From positions 1 through 8,376 of the forward strand of contig JASFTV010000145.1 in NCBI GenBank assembly GCA_050050615.1: a DNA stretch of 8,376 nucleotides, written 5' to 3'. The translations under genes were made by a program, and so were the position numbers. Positions 1 through 7,200 of the stretch are shown here, one piece after another. This DNA comes from JASFTV01 sp050050615 (lineage in GTDB: Bacteria; Desulfobacterota; DSM-4660; Desulfatiglandales; HGW-15). The notes beneath the pieces were generated by a model. The model was not told where the DNA came from, did no database searches, and worked only from the letters and a program-made list of their open reading frames with translations. How positions within the stretch are numbered: the stretch's first letter is position 1; each line of letters starts with the position of its first letter.

Positions 1-261
1 TGTCCACCCCATCGCTTTCCGTGTCATTACGGTATCGATTTTTCAACCAGGGGAGAACTGATCGCTGCCCAGAAATCGGTGGAAGAGATCCGAGACTTTA
101 TCGGACTGGACAGCCTCGGTTACCTCGGAATCGATAACCTGGTTAAGGCAACCGATATTCCAAGGGAGGACCTTTGCCTGGCCTGTTTTGACGGAAAATA
201 TCCGGTTTCCATCGACAGGTCATTTCATAAACTCTGCCTTGAAGGAACACCGGCACCCTGA
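1..261 (+). CDS. purF: Amidophosphoribosyltransferase, C-terminal end (5' truncated by window)
   Basis: Only the last 86 codons are present; the frame is open from base 1 and ends in TGA at 259-261. PurF carries out the first committed step of purine synthesis, making 5-phosphoribosylamine from PRPP and glutamine in the cytosol. The visible part matches the family's C-terminal signature: a CPPHRFPCHYGID stretch, then TRGELIAAQKSVEEIRDFIG, then DSLGYLGIDNL, and finally an LCLACFDGKYPV segment. In several PurF proteins the cysteines in these segments contribute to an Fe-S cluster, so a clustered form is possible; this is inferred from the residues C1, C8, and those near LCLACF. The N-terminal glutaminase domain and the PRPP-binding loop lie outside the window. 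The gene is convergent with gltA, with 80 bp between them. I see no convincing terminator in that gap. Confidence 0.93.
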   Translation, partial: CPPHRFPCHYGIDFSTRGELIAAQKSVEEIRDFIGLDSLGYLGIDNLVKATDIPREDLCLACFDGKYPVSIDRSFHKLCLEGTPAP

Positions 262-341
262 CCCACCTTGCAAATAGTTCATCTTCAACGGCTCATGAGG
301 AAGCACTCCGGTCTGGATAATCCAGGAGCGACACCGAAACG

Positions 342-1757
342 CTAGATGGTTGCTTTTTTCTTTTTTTTCATAGTCTGATGACCTTGAGACGCCGGCAAAA
401 CTTCGCCCTTTTGTTTTGCGAAAAAAGCGCTCACGTAAGCCAGGGATCTGGAGTCTTTCAACCGCTCCTGCCCTCTTTTTTTCATTGGGATATAGTCCCG
501 GGCCTCTGAGCCAATGTAGACCTGTCGCGGACGCTGAAGCTTCCATTTTGGATCATCGAGACTCTCCTTCCACTGGCTGATCCAGCCGGGCAGACGCCCG
601 ATGGCAAACATGACCGTGAACATGTTTAGCGGAATACCGATTGCCCGCAGGAAGATGCCGCTGTAAAAATCCAGATTGGGGTAAAGGTTGTGGTCTATGA
701 AATAGGGATCATTCAGGGCGACCTCTTCCAACTGCTTGGCAACATCAAGCAGTGGATCTTCACGATTGAGCTTCCTAAGAACCTTGGTCACCATCCTTTT
801 CATGATTCGAGCCCGAGGATCATAGGTTGTGTACACCCTGTGGCCGAAACCCATGAGGCGGAAAGGGTCCCTTTTGTCCTTTGCTCTGGCGACATAGGGT
901 GCAGGATCTCCCCCATTCTTTGAAATGTCCTGAAGCATCTCAATGACAGCTTGGTTGGCTCCTCCATGCAAAGGGCCCCAGAGCGCCGCGATTCCCGCTG
1001 AAATGGCCGCATAGAGGTTGACCTTGGCGCTTCCTACCAGTCGAACCGCGGCTGTCGAACAGTTCTGTTCGTGGTCTGCATGGAGAATCCAGAAGACGTT
1101 GAGCGCCCGTACAGCATCCTCGTCAATGACATAGGGGCGAACAGGAGAGTGAAACATCATATTCAGAAAGTTGCCGCAATAGGAGAGACGATGGGAAGGA
1201 TAGACCACTCTGTGACCGAGAGAGATTTTATAAGACATGGCAGCCAGCGTCCTCACTTTGGATAGCAGTCTGGCGAAAGTGATATTGATCTCCTCTTCCT
1301 GAGACAGATGCGGGAGTTCAGGGTAGAAGGCCCTCAGGCTGTTCACCATGGATGCAAGAATTCCCATGGGATGAGCGCCTCTGGGATAGGTTTCAAAGAA
1401 AGCGCGCATGTCCTCATGAACGAGGGAATGGTCGTTTAACATGACAGAGAAACCGGTGAGTTCCTTCTGGTCGGGCAGATCCCCGTTGATCAAAAGATAA
1501 GCGGTCTCAACAAAGCTGGCGTGCTCTGCAAGTTGCTCCACGGGAATTCCCCGGTACCGCAAGATTCCCTTTTCTCCATCCATGAAAGTAATGCTGCTAC
1601 GGCAACTGCCCGTGTTGACAAACCCAGGGTCCAGAGTAATGAACCCTGTCTCTTTGCGGAGTGTGGAGATATCAATCGCCCTTTCCCCTTGCGTGCCTAC
1701 CACAATAGGGAATTCGTAGGTCTTCCCATCAAGAATCAATTTTGCTGTTTCACCCAT
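342..1757 (-). CDS. gltA: Citrate synthase (type I, hexameric-type bacterial form)
   Basis: Condenses oxaloacetate with acetyl-CoA to citrate, the entry step of the oxidative TCA branch and the route to 2-oxoglutarate and glutamate; cytosolic. In the 471-residue numbering used here the catalytic residues are all visible: His264 in GPLHGGAN, His306 in GFGHRVY and Asp363 in LYPNLDFYSG. WILHADHEQN and the RPRQVYIG segment near the usual C-terminus also fit the family. The frame opens 15 bases earlier at 1772, but that ATG lies within a strong Shine-Dalgarno run (GAGGAGA, 1764-1770) placed 7 bases before the ATG at 1757, so 1757 is preferred. The protein runs about 43 residues past the usual family end (near ARDYIPM) into a Lys-rich tail that includes KKKKK just before the stop. 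The gene appears monocistronic and is preceded by a promoter, leader ORF and terminator-like attenuator. Identity is secure; only the start and the tail are open to question. Confidence 0.96.
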   Translation of the reverse strand: MGETAKLILDGKTYEFPIVVGTQGERAIDISTLRKETGFITLDPGFVNTGSCRSSITFMDGEKGILRYRGIPVEQLAEHASFVETAYLLINGDLPDQKELTGFSVMLNDHSLVHEDMRAFFETYPRGAHPMGILASMVNSLRAFYPELPHLSQEEEINITFARLLSKVRTLAAMSYKISLGHRVVYPSHRLSYCGNFLNMMFHSPVRPYVIDEDAVRALNVFWILHADHEQNCSTAAVRLVGSAKVNLYAAISAGIAALWGPLHGGANQAVIEMLQDISKNGGDPAPYVARAKDKRDPFRLMGFGHRVYTTYDPRARIMKRMVTKVLRKLNREDPLLDVAKQLEEVALNDPYFIDHNLYPNLDFYSGIFLRAIGIPLNMFTVMFAIGRLPGWISQWKESLDDPKWKLQRPRQVYIGSEARDYIPMKKRGQERLKDSRSLAYVSAFFAKQKGEVLPASQGHQTMKKKKKATI

Positions 1758-1812
1758 TTCTTCTCTCCTCATTCGGACTTTTTATCAGCCTCTTTCATCC
1801 CGCTTTGAAGCG

Positions 1813-1851
1813 AAAAAAATCCGTTATCAAGCGGGCCTGATAACGGATTTT
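1813..1851 (-). terminator. Intrinsic terminator in the gltA leader (attenuator)
   Basis: A perfect 14-bp inverted repeat (1816-1829 and 1838-1851) surrounds an 8-base loop. Read on the - strand, the 3' arm runs directly into seven consecutive T residues (1813-1819). This is the form of a Rho-independent terminator for leftward transcription. It lies after the leader ORF stop and 55 bases before the gltA start, so it would stop transcripts before gltA rather than end an upstream gene. On the + strand the hairpin is followed by only four T residues that are themselves part of the stem, so it is mainly a - strand signal. The position and the overlap with a competing pairing (see the attenuator entry) point to conditional termination. 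Confidence 0.82.
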
Positions 1852-1963
1852 GAAGGACTATCTAGAACACTGTTACATCATCAGGCCCGGTAGTTTTCTT
1901 CTACCTCGCTGAGGGCGCACGGGGGGCACTGGGGGCAAAACGGTACCCCTCTGCCTGATCATG
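1832..1963 (-). promoter_or_regulatory. Attenuator with competing RNA pairings ahead of gltA
   Basis: Four segments in the gltA leader transcript can pair in exclusive ways. Segment 1 (1953-1963) lies in leader codons 10-14, and segment 2 (1876-1889) covers the last five sense codons of the leader ORF. Segment 3 (1832-1845) overlaps the terminator's 5' arm and loop, and segment 4 (1816-1829) is the terminator's 3' arm. Segments 1 and 2 pair at 10 of 11 positions. Segments 2 and 3 pair over 14 positions, 12 Watson-Crick and 2 G-U, with a 10-bp perfect core (CGGGCCTGAT with ATCAGGCCCG). Segments 3 and 4 form the terminator. A ribosome paused between segments 1 and 2 would favour the 2:3 antiterminator and read-through into gltA; one reaching the stop codon would cover segment 2 and favour termination. 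A small GGTAG/CTACC hairpin (1889-1893 with 1901-1905) could add to the 1:2 form. The pairings are seen in the sequence; the mechanism is inferred from classical amino-acid operon attenuators. Confidence 0.72.
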
Positions 1964-1992
1964 GTGACAATGTTCAAATGAGCCGGTTTCAT
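1873..1992 (-). CDS. Putative 39-residue Pro/Arg-rich leader peptide of gltA
   Basis: A short ORF between the predicted gltA promoter and the leader terminator. It starts with ATG at 1992 and ends with TAA at 1873-1875; a second in-frame ATG lies at codon 11. The peptide has 7 Pro and 6 Arg, with a core LPPVPPVRPQRGRRK at residues 19-33 and an end KLPGLMM. Several Arg codons are AGG, AGA or CGA. The ribosome-binding site is weak (AAGGA about 12 bases before the ATG), which lowers confidence. Support comes from its place: its last sense codons are the antiterminator strand and codons 10-14 are the competing protector strand, as in trp-, his- or leu-type leader peptides. Its likely role is as a sensor whose translation speed sets gltA transcription, not as a functional protein. 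Whether Pro supply, Arg supply or polyproline stalling is sensed cannot be decided from one sequence. Confidence 0.62.
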   Translation of the reverse strand: MKPAHLNIVTMIRQRGTVLPPVPPVRPQRGRRKLPGLMM

Positions 1993-2035
1993 TCTGCTTC
2001 TTAATCCTTAGTAGACTTCAAACAAAGTTTCGTAG

Positions 2036-2064
2036 CTTCTAAAACAATGGAAATCTTTTGTCAA
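2036..2064 (-). promoter_or_regulatory. Sigma70-like promoter for the gltA leader
   Basis: On the - strand a perfect TTGACA -35 box (2059-2064) is followed by a 17-bp spacer and TAGAAG (2036-2041), which matches 4 of 6 positions of TATAAT. Transcription would start near 2029, about 37 bases before the leader ORF and about 270 bases before gltA. Its position upstream of the leader ORF and attenuator fits. A perfect TATAAT on the same strand (2075-2080) has no good -35 partner and is a weaker alternative. Confidence 0.6.
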
Positions 2065-2200
2065 TCTCTTTTTCATTATAAGCACCGTTCTGGCATGTTC
2101 CCCAACATCCTCTTCGCCTGTCCACAGCCATTTCAGATTGGTCATGGTAGAAATGGGCCTGGCTTCTGCCATTACATTTCACGGATGATACGGTTTTGTA

Positions 2201-2335
2201 TTATTTGTCAGGTTTAGCTACAAAAATGTATGCATCCAGTTCACCTGAGCCGAGCCACCAACCACGATATATGTATCCGTATTTGTTCGTATGACCTTTC
2301 AGTTCCCGCCCTGGCAGCCCAAGAATTTGTTTTTG
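2201..2335 (-). other. Unrecognised open frame of 44 codons without a start; possible gene remnant
   Basis: On the - strand an open frame runs from just after an in-frame TAG (2336-2338) to TAA at 2201-2203. It holds no ATG, GTG or TTG; only CTG codons could serve as unusual starts. The translation reads like real protein, with a Gly/aromatic-rich centre (KYGYIYRGWWLGSGELDAYIF) and an end VAKPDK. I do not recognise a family. It may be the 3' remnant of a decayed gene whose upstream part was lost when the neighbouring operon arrived, or it may be chance. It occupies much of the spacer between the gltA promoter and the tetR operator. The rest of 2065-2200 shows only a 7-bp inverted repeat (2128-2134 with 2150-2156) and no gene. 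Confidence 0.25.
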
Positions 2336-2361
2336 CTATATATTCTCTGCTTTTGCGTTTT

Positions 2362-2379
2362 TTACCTACCGATAGGTAA
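2362..2379. promoter_or_regulatory. Probable TetR-family operator (18-bp palindrome)
   Basis: TTACCTA-CCGA-TAGGTAA is a perfect inverted repeat with 7-bp arms and a 4-bp centre. It lies 86 bases before the preferred start of the TetR-family gene and 8 bases before a candidate -35 box. Size, symmetry and place suit a dimeric TetR-type repressor controlling its own operon. An AT-rich -10-like TATATT (2339-2344) lies upstream, so the site could also act as a block just after a start point near 2351. The palindrome is seen directly; that the adjacent TetR protein binds it is inference. Confidence 0.75.
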
Positions 2380-2387
2380 GTTTTTCC

Positions 2388-2416
2388 TTGACCTGCTTCA
2401 ATTCCATGGTTAAAAA
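2388..2416 (+). promoter_or_regulatory. Candidate promoter of the tetR-efflux operon
   Basis: TTGACC (2388-2393), a 17-bp spacer and TAAAAA (2411-2416) give 5 of 6 and 4 of 6 matches to the sigma70 boxes. A start near 2423 would leave about 25 bases before the ATG at 2448, and would exclude the earlier in-frame starts at 2388 (TTG) and 2406 (ATG). The palindromic operator lies immediately upstream. The -10 box is weak, so the call is tentative. Confidence 0.35.
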
Positions 2417-2447
2417 TAGACTACGCCAGCAAAAGAGCTTTGAATCC

Positions 2448-3092
2448 ATGAAAAATCAGAAGGAAAACAGCATTGACGGGCAGAGCGCAAAGACAAGACT
2501 TCTGGAAGAAGCAACCGCTCTTTTCGCTGAAAAGGGTTACGCCGGCACGCATGTGAGGGAAATCGTCGCCCGTGCAGGTGTTTCCAAACCGGTTCTCTAT
2601 TACTATTTTGAGAGCAAAGAAGGCATCTTTTACAGCATTCTGGATTCGGCTGTGTGCCAGCAGAAGGCTGTCCTGGCGGAAGTCATTGAAAAACCGGGTA
2701 CCGCACTGGAACGGATGATTCATCTTTATCGACGTATCTATGAAGGGGTCAAACAGTATGAAAACCTGTTCAAGATGATCCATAATCTTGTGTTCGGGCC
2801 ACCTCAGGGGGCTCCTGGTTATGATGTGGAGCGGTTTCACCGTCGCATGATCGATGCTATCGTGGCCATCTATAATGAGGGGATGGCTCGTGGTGAGGTC
2901 AAGGAAATGGATCCTTATGAAGCCGCCATCCTACTTCTGAGTCTTCTGGACTTTTGTTTTCATCTATATTATATACGGCCGGATTCATCCGATCCGGAAA
3001 AAGCGGAGCGTTTATTGCGTCTGGCCTTTCAAGGACTAGAGAAGGGCAGCATTCATAATTCAGAGGTTCAAATCGAATATGAGCAGTTCTAA
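2448..3092 (+). CDS. TetR/AcrR-family transcriptional repressor, probable regulator of the efflux operon
   Basis: A 214-residue protein from the chosen start, a normal size for the family. The N-terminal DNA-binding domain is clear: a first helix with TRLLEEATALFAEKGYAGT (about residues 16-34), then the helix-turn-helix VREIVARAGVSKPVLYYYFESKEGIF (about 36-61) with the typical YYYF-SKE end. The C-terminal two thirds is helical and divergent, as expected for a ligand-binding and dimer domain. The start is uncertain: in-frame options are TTG 2388 and ATG 2406, neither with a Shine-Dalgarno site. ATG 2448 has an AAAAGAG stretch 10 bases upstream and gives a usual length ahead of the HTH. Its last 14 bases overlap the adaptor gene, so it belongs to the same transcript. 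It probably represses itself and the pump through the palindrome at 2362-2379 and releases on binding an exported compound; the ligand is unknown. Confidence 0.93.
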   Translation: MKNQKENSIDGQSAKTRLLEEATALFAEKGYAGTHVREIVARAGVSKPVLYYYFESKEGIFYSILDSAVCQQKAVLAEVIEKPGTALERMIHLYRRIYEGVKQYENLFKMIHNLVFGPPQGAPGYDVERFHRRMIDAIVAIYNEGMARGEVKEMDPYEAAILLLSLLDFCFHLYYIRPDSSDPEKAERLLRLAFQGLEKGSIHNSEVQIEYEQF

Positions 3093-4218
3093 CGTAAAAA
3101 ACAGAATACTTCGTTTTTTCTGGGGCCTTTTCCCATGGCTATTGGTGGCGCTTATCCTGGGCTTCGTTATCGTTATGGGCCGAGAACTTATCAAGGAGCA
3201 AGAGCGCCTGGCAGAGGCCAAAAAGGCAGCCATGAAAAAGGACACGCCAGCCGTCAGAGTTATCACCTTAACGGTGACGCCCAGCCAGCTGAAGGATAAG
3301 ATCAGTTTGCCAGGTCAAGTTGAACCTTACGAGGACCTTTGGGTCAAGGCGGAAGTCCGTGGTCAGGTCGTTGACATCATGGTGGAGGAGGGCCAGCATG
3401 TCAGGAAAGGGCAGATCTTGGTCCAGCTTGATGATCGCGACTATCGTTCCCGTTTGGACAGAATCGAGGCCAATTACAAACTGGCAAAAGTGGAACACGA
3501 TCGCATTGCTGAGCTGACAAACCAAAAGATAACGGCAGAGAGCAGGCTGGATGAGGCGGTAGCCCGACTCAAAGATATCAATGCTCAGCGAAGCGAAGCC
3601 AGGCTCGCATTGAAACGAACGCGAATCACGGCCCCAATCGCTGGCAGGGTGAACGAGATCAAGGCCAAGGAGGGTGACTTGCTGGGGGTGGACCAGGCGG
3701 TGGCCCAGATCCTTCAGATCGATAAGGTCAAAGTAACGGTTGGCGTGCCTGAAAGCGACGTGGCCGCGGTCCTTGACCTGAGAGAGGCGGAAGTGGTCAT
3801 CGAGGCCTTAGACAAACGCCGAGTGAAGGGGAAGAAAGTCTTCCTTGCGCGGCAACCCAGGAGCCTGGCTCGCCTTTACGATTTGGAGCTGATCATCCCG
3901 AATCCTGATGGTCGCATTCTTCCGGGCATGTTCGCACAGGTTGGGCTCGTCAAGCAAGTCTTTGAGCAGGCTCTCACCGTTCCCCTCTACGCTGTCATTA
4001 CCCACAGTGATGATCGGTTCGTATATGTGGAGAAACAGGGACGCGCCGAGAAAAGGCCAGTCGAACTGGGCGTGCTCGTCGGCTGGGAAGTCCAGGTCAA
4101 CTCCGGTTTGGAGCCCGGCGATCGGGTCATCGTGGTTGGTCACCGATTCCTGAATAGCGGTCAAGCTGTTGATGTCATAAAGAATGTCAGCAGCACTGAC
4201 AAGATTATTGAATCATGA
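3079..4218 (+). CDS. RND efflux periplasmic adaptor subunit (membrane fusion protein, HlyD/AcrA type)
   Basis: A 379-residue adaptor that would link the inner-membrane RND pump to an outer-membrane channel. A single N-terminal membrane segment (about residues 11-33, after a basic start) anchors it. There is no lipobox cysteine, so it is held by a transmembrane helix rather than a lipid. Next come the first lipoyl half (about 85-120, with GQVVDIMVEEGQHVRKGQIL), a short alpha-helical hairpin (about 121-182), the second lipoyl half (about 184-216, with ITAPIAGRVNEIKAKEGDLL), a beta-barrel domain and a membrane-proximal domain ending in a GLEPGDRVIVVG motif (about 345-357). The hairpin is only about 60 residues, at the short end for adaptors. 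The start ATG lies inside the end of the TetR gene, with AGAGG about 13 bases upstream. Its stop overlaps the pump start as ATGA, a sign of translational coupling and 1:1 assembly. Substrate is unknown. Confidence 0.95.
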   Translation: MSSSNVKNRILRFFWGLFPWLLVALILGFVIVMGRELIKEQERLAEAKKAAMKKDTPAVRVITLTVTPSQLKDKISLPGQVEPYEDLWVKAEVRGQVVDIMVEEGQHVRKGQILVQLDDRDYRSRLDRIEANYKLAKVEHDRIAELTNQKITAESRLDEAVARLKDINAQRSEARLALKRTRITAPIAGRVNEIKAKEGDLLGVDQAVAQILQIDKVKVTVGVPESDVAAVLDLREAEVVIEALDKRRVKGKKVFLARQPRSLARLYDLELIIPNPDGRILPGMFAQVGLVKQVFEQALTVPLYAVITHSDDRFVYVEKQGRAEKRPVELGVLVGWEVQVNSGLEPGDRVIVVGHRFLNSGQAVDVIKNVSSTDKIIES

Positions 4219-7200
4219 TTATTTCAGATATAGCCGTCCGTAAGAGGACGAGCGTTGTCGTTCTTGCTCTGGTCATTATTATCTTCGGATTGGTGGCATA
4301 CGAGTCGCTCCCTCGCGAGGCAGCCCCCGATATTACCATCCCTTATGTGTTCATCCAAACCCAATACGCCGGCGTCGCACCGGAGGATATTGAACAATCC
4401 ATCACGATCCCTATTGAAAAGAAACTCAAAGGTCTTGAGAACATCAAGAAAATCCAGTCCTCGAGCACAGAAGGGATGAGCTCGATCGTGATTGAGTTTG
4501 TGGCTGGGACCGATATCGACGATGTGCTTCCCAAGACCAAAGATAAGGTTGATCTGGCAAAGCCGGAGCTTCCTACAGACCTTGAGGATGATCCTGAAGT
4601 CTTCGAGGTCAACATCTCTGAACTGCCTGTCCTCGTCCTGTCCCTGTCTGGCGACATCGGGCTGGTGAGGCTCAAGCAAATCGCTGAAGATCTGGAAGAA
4701 GAGACAGAATCCATTCCCGGGGTCCTGGAAGCTGATGTCACAGGCGGCTTGGAGCGAGAAATCAGGGTCGAGCCTTTCGCGGACAAACTCGCCTACTACG
4801 GTATCCCAATCACCAAGCTACAAACCGTGATATCCGAAGAGAATCGGAACGTGTCGGGAGGTGCCATTCGAATGGCGGACGGCCGATTTCAACTGCGCGT
4901 TCCCGGTGAGTTTCAGAGCCCTGAAGAGATTTACGGCCTGGTCGTGGGGCTTCACCAGGGACGGCCGGTATATCTCAAGGATGTGGCCAGGGTGGTAGAC
5001 GGGTTCAAGGATGAAGAGGGCCGGTCTCGACTGAATGGCCGGGAAGCGGTCAATATTGCGGTCAAGAAACGAGCCGGTGAAAATGTGCTGCGCATTACCG
5101 AGGAGATTGATCGAATCATTGAGGAGAGGAAAGCGACCTGGCCCTCGGGCATTGAGGTGACCAAGCTGATGGACCACGCCAAAGACATCCGGATCATGGT
5201 TGCCGACTTGGAAAACAATATTGTTACAGGCTTATTTCTGGTTATTGTGGTGCTTTTCTTTGTCATGGGCGTGCGTAATGCTGTACTGGTCAGCCTGGCT
5301 ATTCCCTTCTCAATGTTTATCTCTTTTAGCGTTCTTCATGCTCTTGGCATTACCCTCAATATGGTCGTCCTTTTTTCGCTGACTCTGTCGCTCGGCATGC
5401 TGGTGGATAACGCCATTGTCATCGTTGAGAATGTTTTCCGCTATATGGAACAAGGTGTGCCTCGCCTCCGTGCAGCGGTCATGGCGACCGGTGAAGTGGC
5501 TCAGCCGGTCGCTGCCTCAACCGTGACCACAGTGGCCGCATTCTTTCCGCTTCTTTTCTGGCCGGGAATTATGGGCGAGTTTATGAGCTATCTGCCCAAG
5601 ACGGTCATGATCACGCTGTCATCGTCTCTTTTCGTAGCTCTCGTGATCAACCCTGCGCTAGCGGCCATTTTCCTGAGGCTTCCATACGGTCACCGTGTCA
5701 CAAAGGTCCAGGTTAGCCCTGAGGATATCGAGCGGGCGGCTCAAGCCCCCATCAGTGTGCGGGGCCCATTGCTCAGGGCTTACCGCCGCCTGCTTAGCGG
5801 TGCTCTCAACCATCGAGTCCCGGTCATCATCATGGCGTTTCTTTCCCTGGTTGCAATGGCTATGATCTGGTTCCACCGGGTAGGCCTTGAGAAGCCGATC
5901 GAGTTTTTTCCTAACGTCGAACCGAATGCAGTATACGTCAATCTGGACATGCCCGAGGGGGCTGACCTGGAGTACTCGGACCGGATTGCCCGACAGGTCG
6001 AGCTGGCTTTGTGCGGCCGATATGGCCAGGGCTTGCCCCCTGCCGATATGAAGCCGGTTGATTGTTATGCCGCCCGGACTGCGGACAAACGACATACCCT
6101 ATCGAATGGCCAATTGGTCCTGGGCCCAACGGACATGCCCAACGTGAAGTACGTCTATTCCAGGACCGTTGCTGTTATGGGCGGACAGTCCGCTTTTGAG
6201 GATAATACGCCCAACCATATCGGTCTGCAATTCCATGACATGGAATATCGGGTTGAGCCATCTTTTGAAACCATCGAAACGATGAGAAAGAGGATCAAGG
6301 ACATCCCCGGATCTGATATTACCGTGGTAAAACGGGAAGAAGGCCCGCCGACAGGGGCCCCGATCAATATAGAAATCTCGGGCGACAATTTTGATGTCCT
6401 CGGCCGTATCGCTCACGAAGCGAGGTCTGTGTTGGAGAAAATCCCGTTTGTTCGGGACATCCGCGACGACTATGTCGCAGGTTCCCCAACGGTCAAAGTG
6501 AGAGTGGACCGGCAAAGAGCGGCCCTTCTGGGACTGTCCACCGAGGTCATCGGCTTCGCCCTGAAGGTCGCCTTCAACGGCATCAAGGTTTCCACGTACA
6601 GGGAAGGCGATGAAGACTATGACATCACCGTGCAGCTGCCCGAGTCCGAACGCCGGGTGACGGATATCCTCCGAGAGCTCCTCATCCCTACACCAGAGGG
6701 GCTCGTACCGCTTAGCACTGTCGCCAAATTCGAAGTTGTCGGTGGCCTTGGACAGGTCAATCGCATTAACCATGAAAGGGTCGTGACCGTCAGGGCCGAC
6801 GTGGACGAGAGGTACATCCCCGGACCGGTTGTACGCGCTCAGGCCGAGCAAATCTTAGCTGATACGACCCTGCCACCCGGCTACCGAGTGCGTTTTACAG
6901 GGGAGTTCGAAGAGCAGCAGCAAGCCCAGGATTTCCTGTCCAAAGCATTCGGCGCCGCGCTCTTTCTCATTATTCTCATATTGGTGACCCAGTTCAACTC
7001 GGTCTCCCAACCGCTGATTATCATGACTTCGGTGATTCTCTGCCTTGGCGGGGTCTTTGCCGGTCTGGCCTTCATGAATATGTCTTTTGGCATTATCATG
7101 ACAGGGGTCGGGGTCATCTCCCTGGCAGGGGTGGTGGTGAACAATGCGATCGTTCTCATTGACTACACCAACAGACTTCGCCAAAGAGGCATGGAAGCGC

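Noticed and set aside
306..369. Inverted repeat CTGGAT-A-ATCCAG (313-325) followed by long T tracts (353-369), possibly a purF terminator.
   Set aside because: The loop is one base, and the T tracts start about 28 bases later and code for the Lys tail of gltA; spacing does not fit an intrinsic terminator.
220..546. A 108-codon - strand frame spanning the purF-gltA junction.
   Set aside because: It is an alternate frame of the gltA 3' end and the purF antisense, with no family resemblance.
2075..2080. Perfect TATAAT on the - strand upstream of gltA.
   Set aside because: No acceptable -35 element lies 16-18 bases upstream; TTGACA-17-TAGAAG just downstream is the better promoter.
6099..6851. 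Long 250-codon open frame on the - strand.
   Set aside because: It is antisense to the RND pump gene, whose family match is continuous; the product has no recognisable domain and there is no separate ribosome-binding site support.
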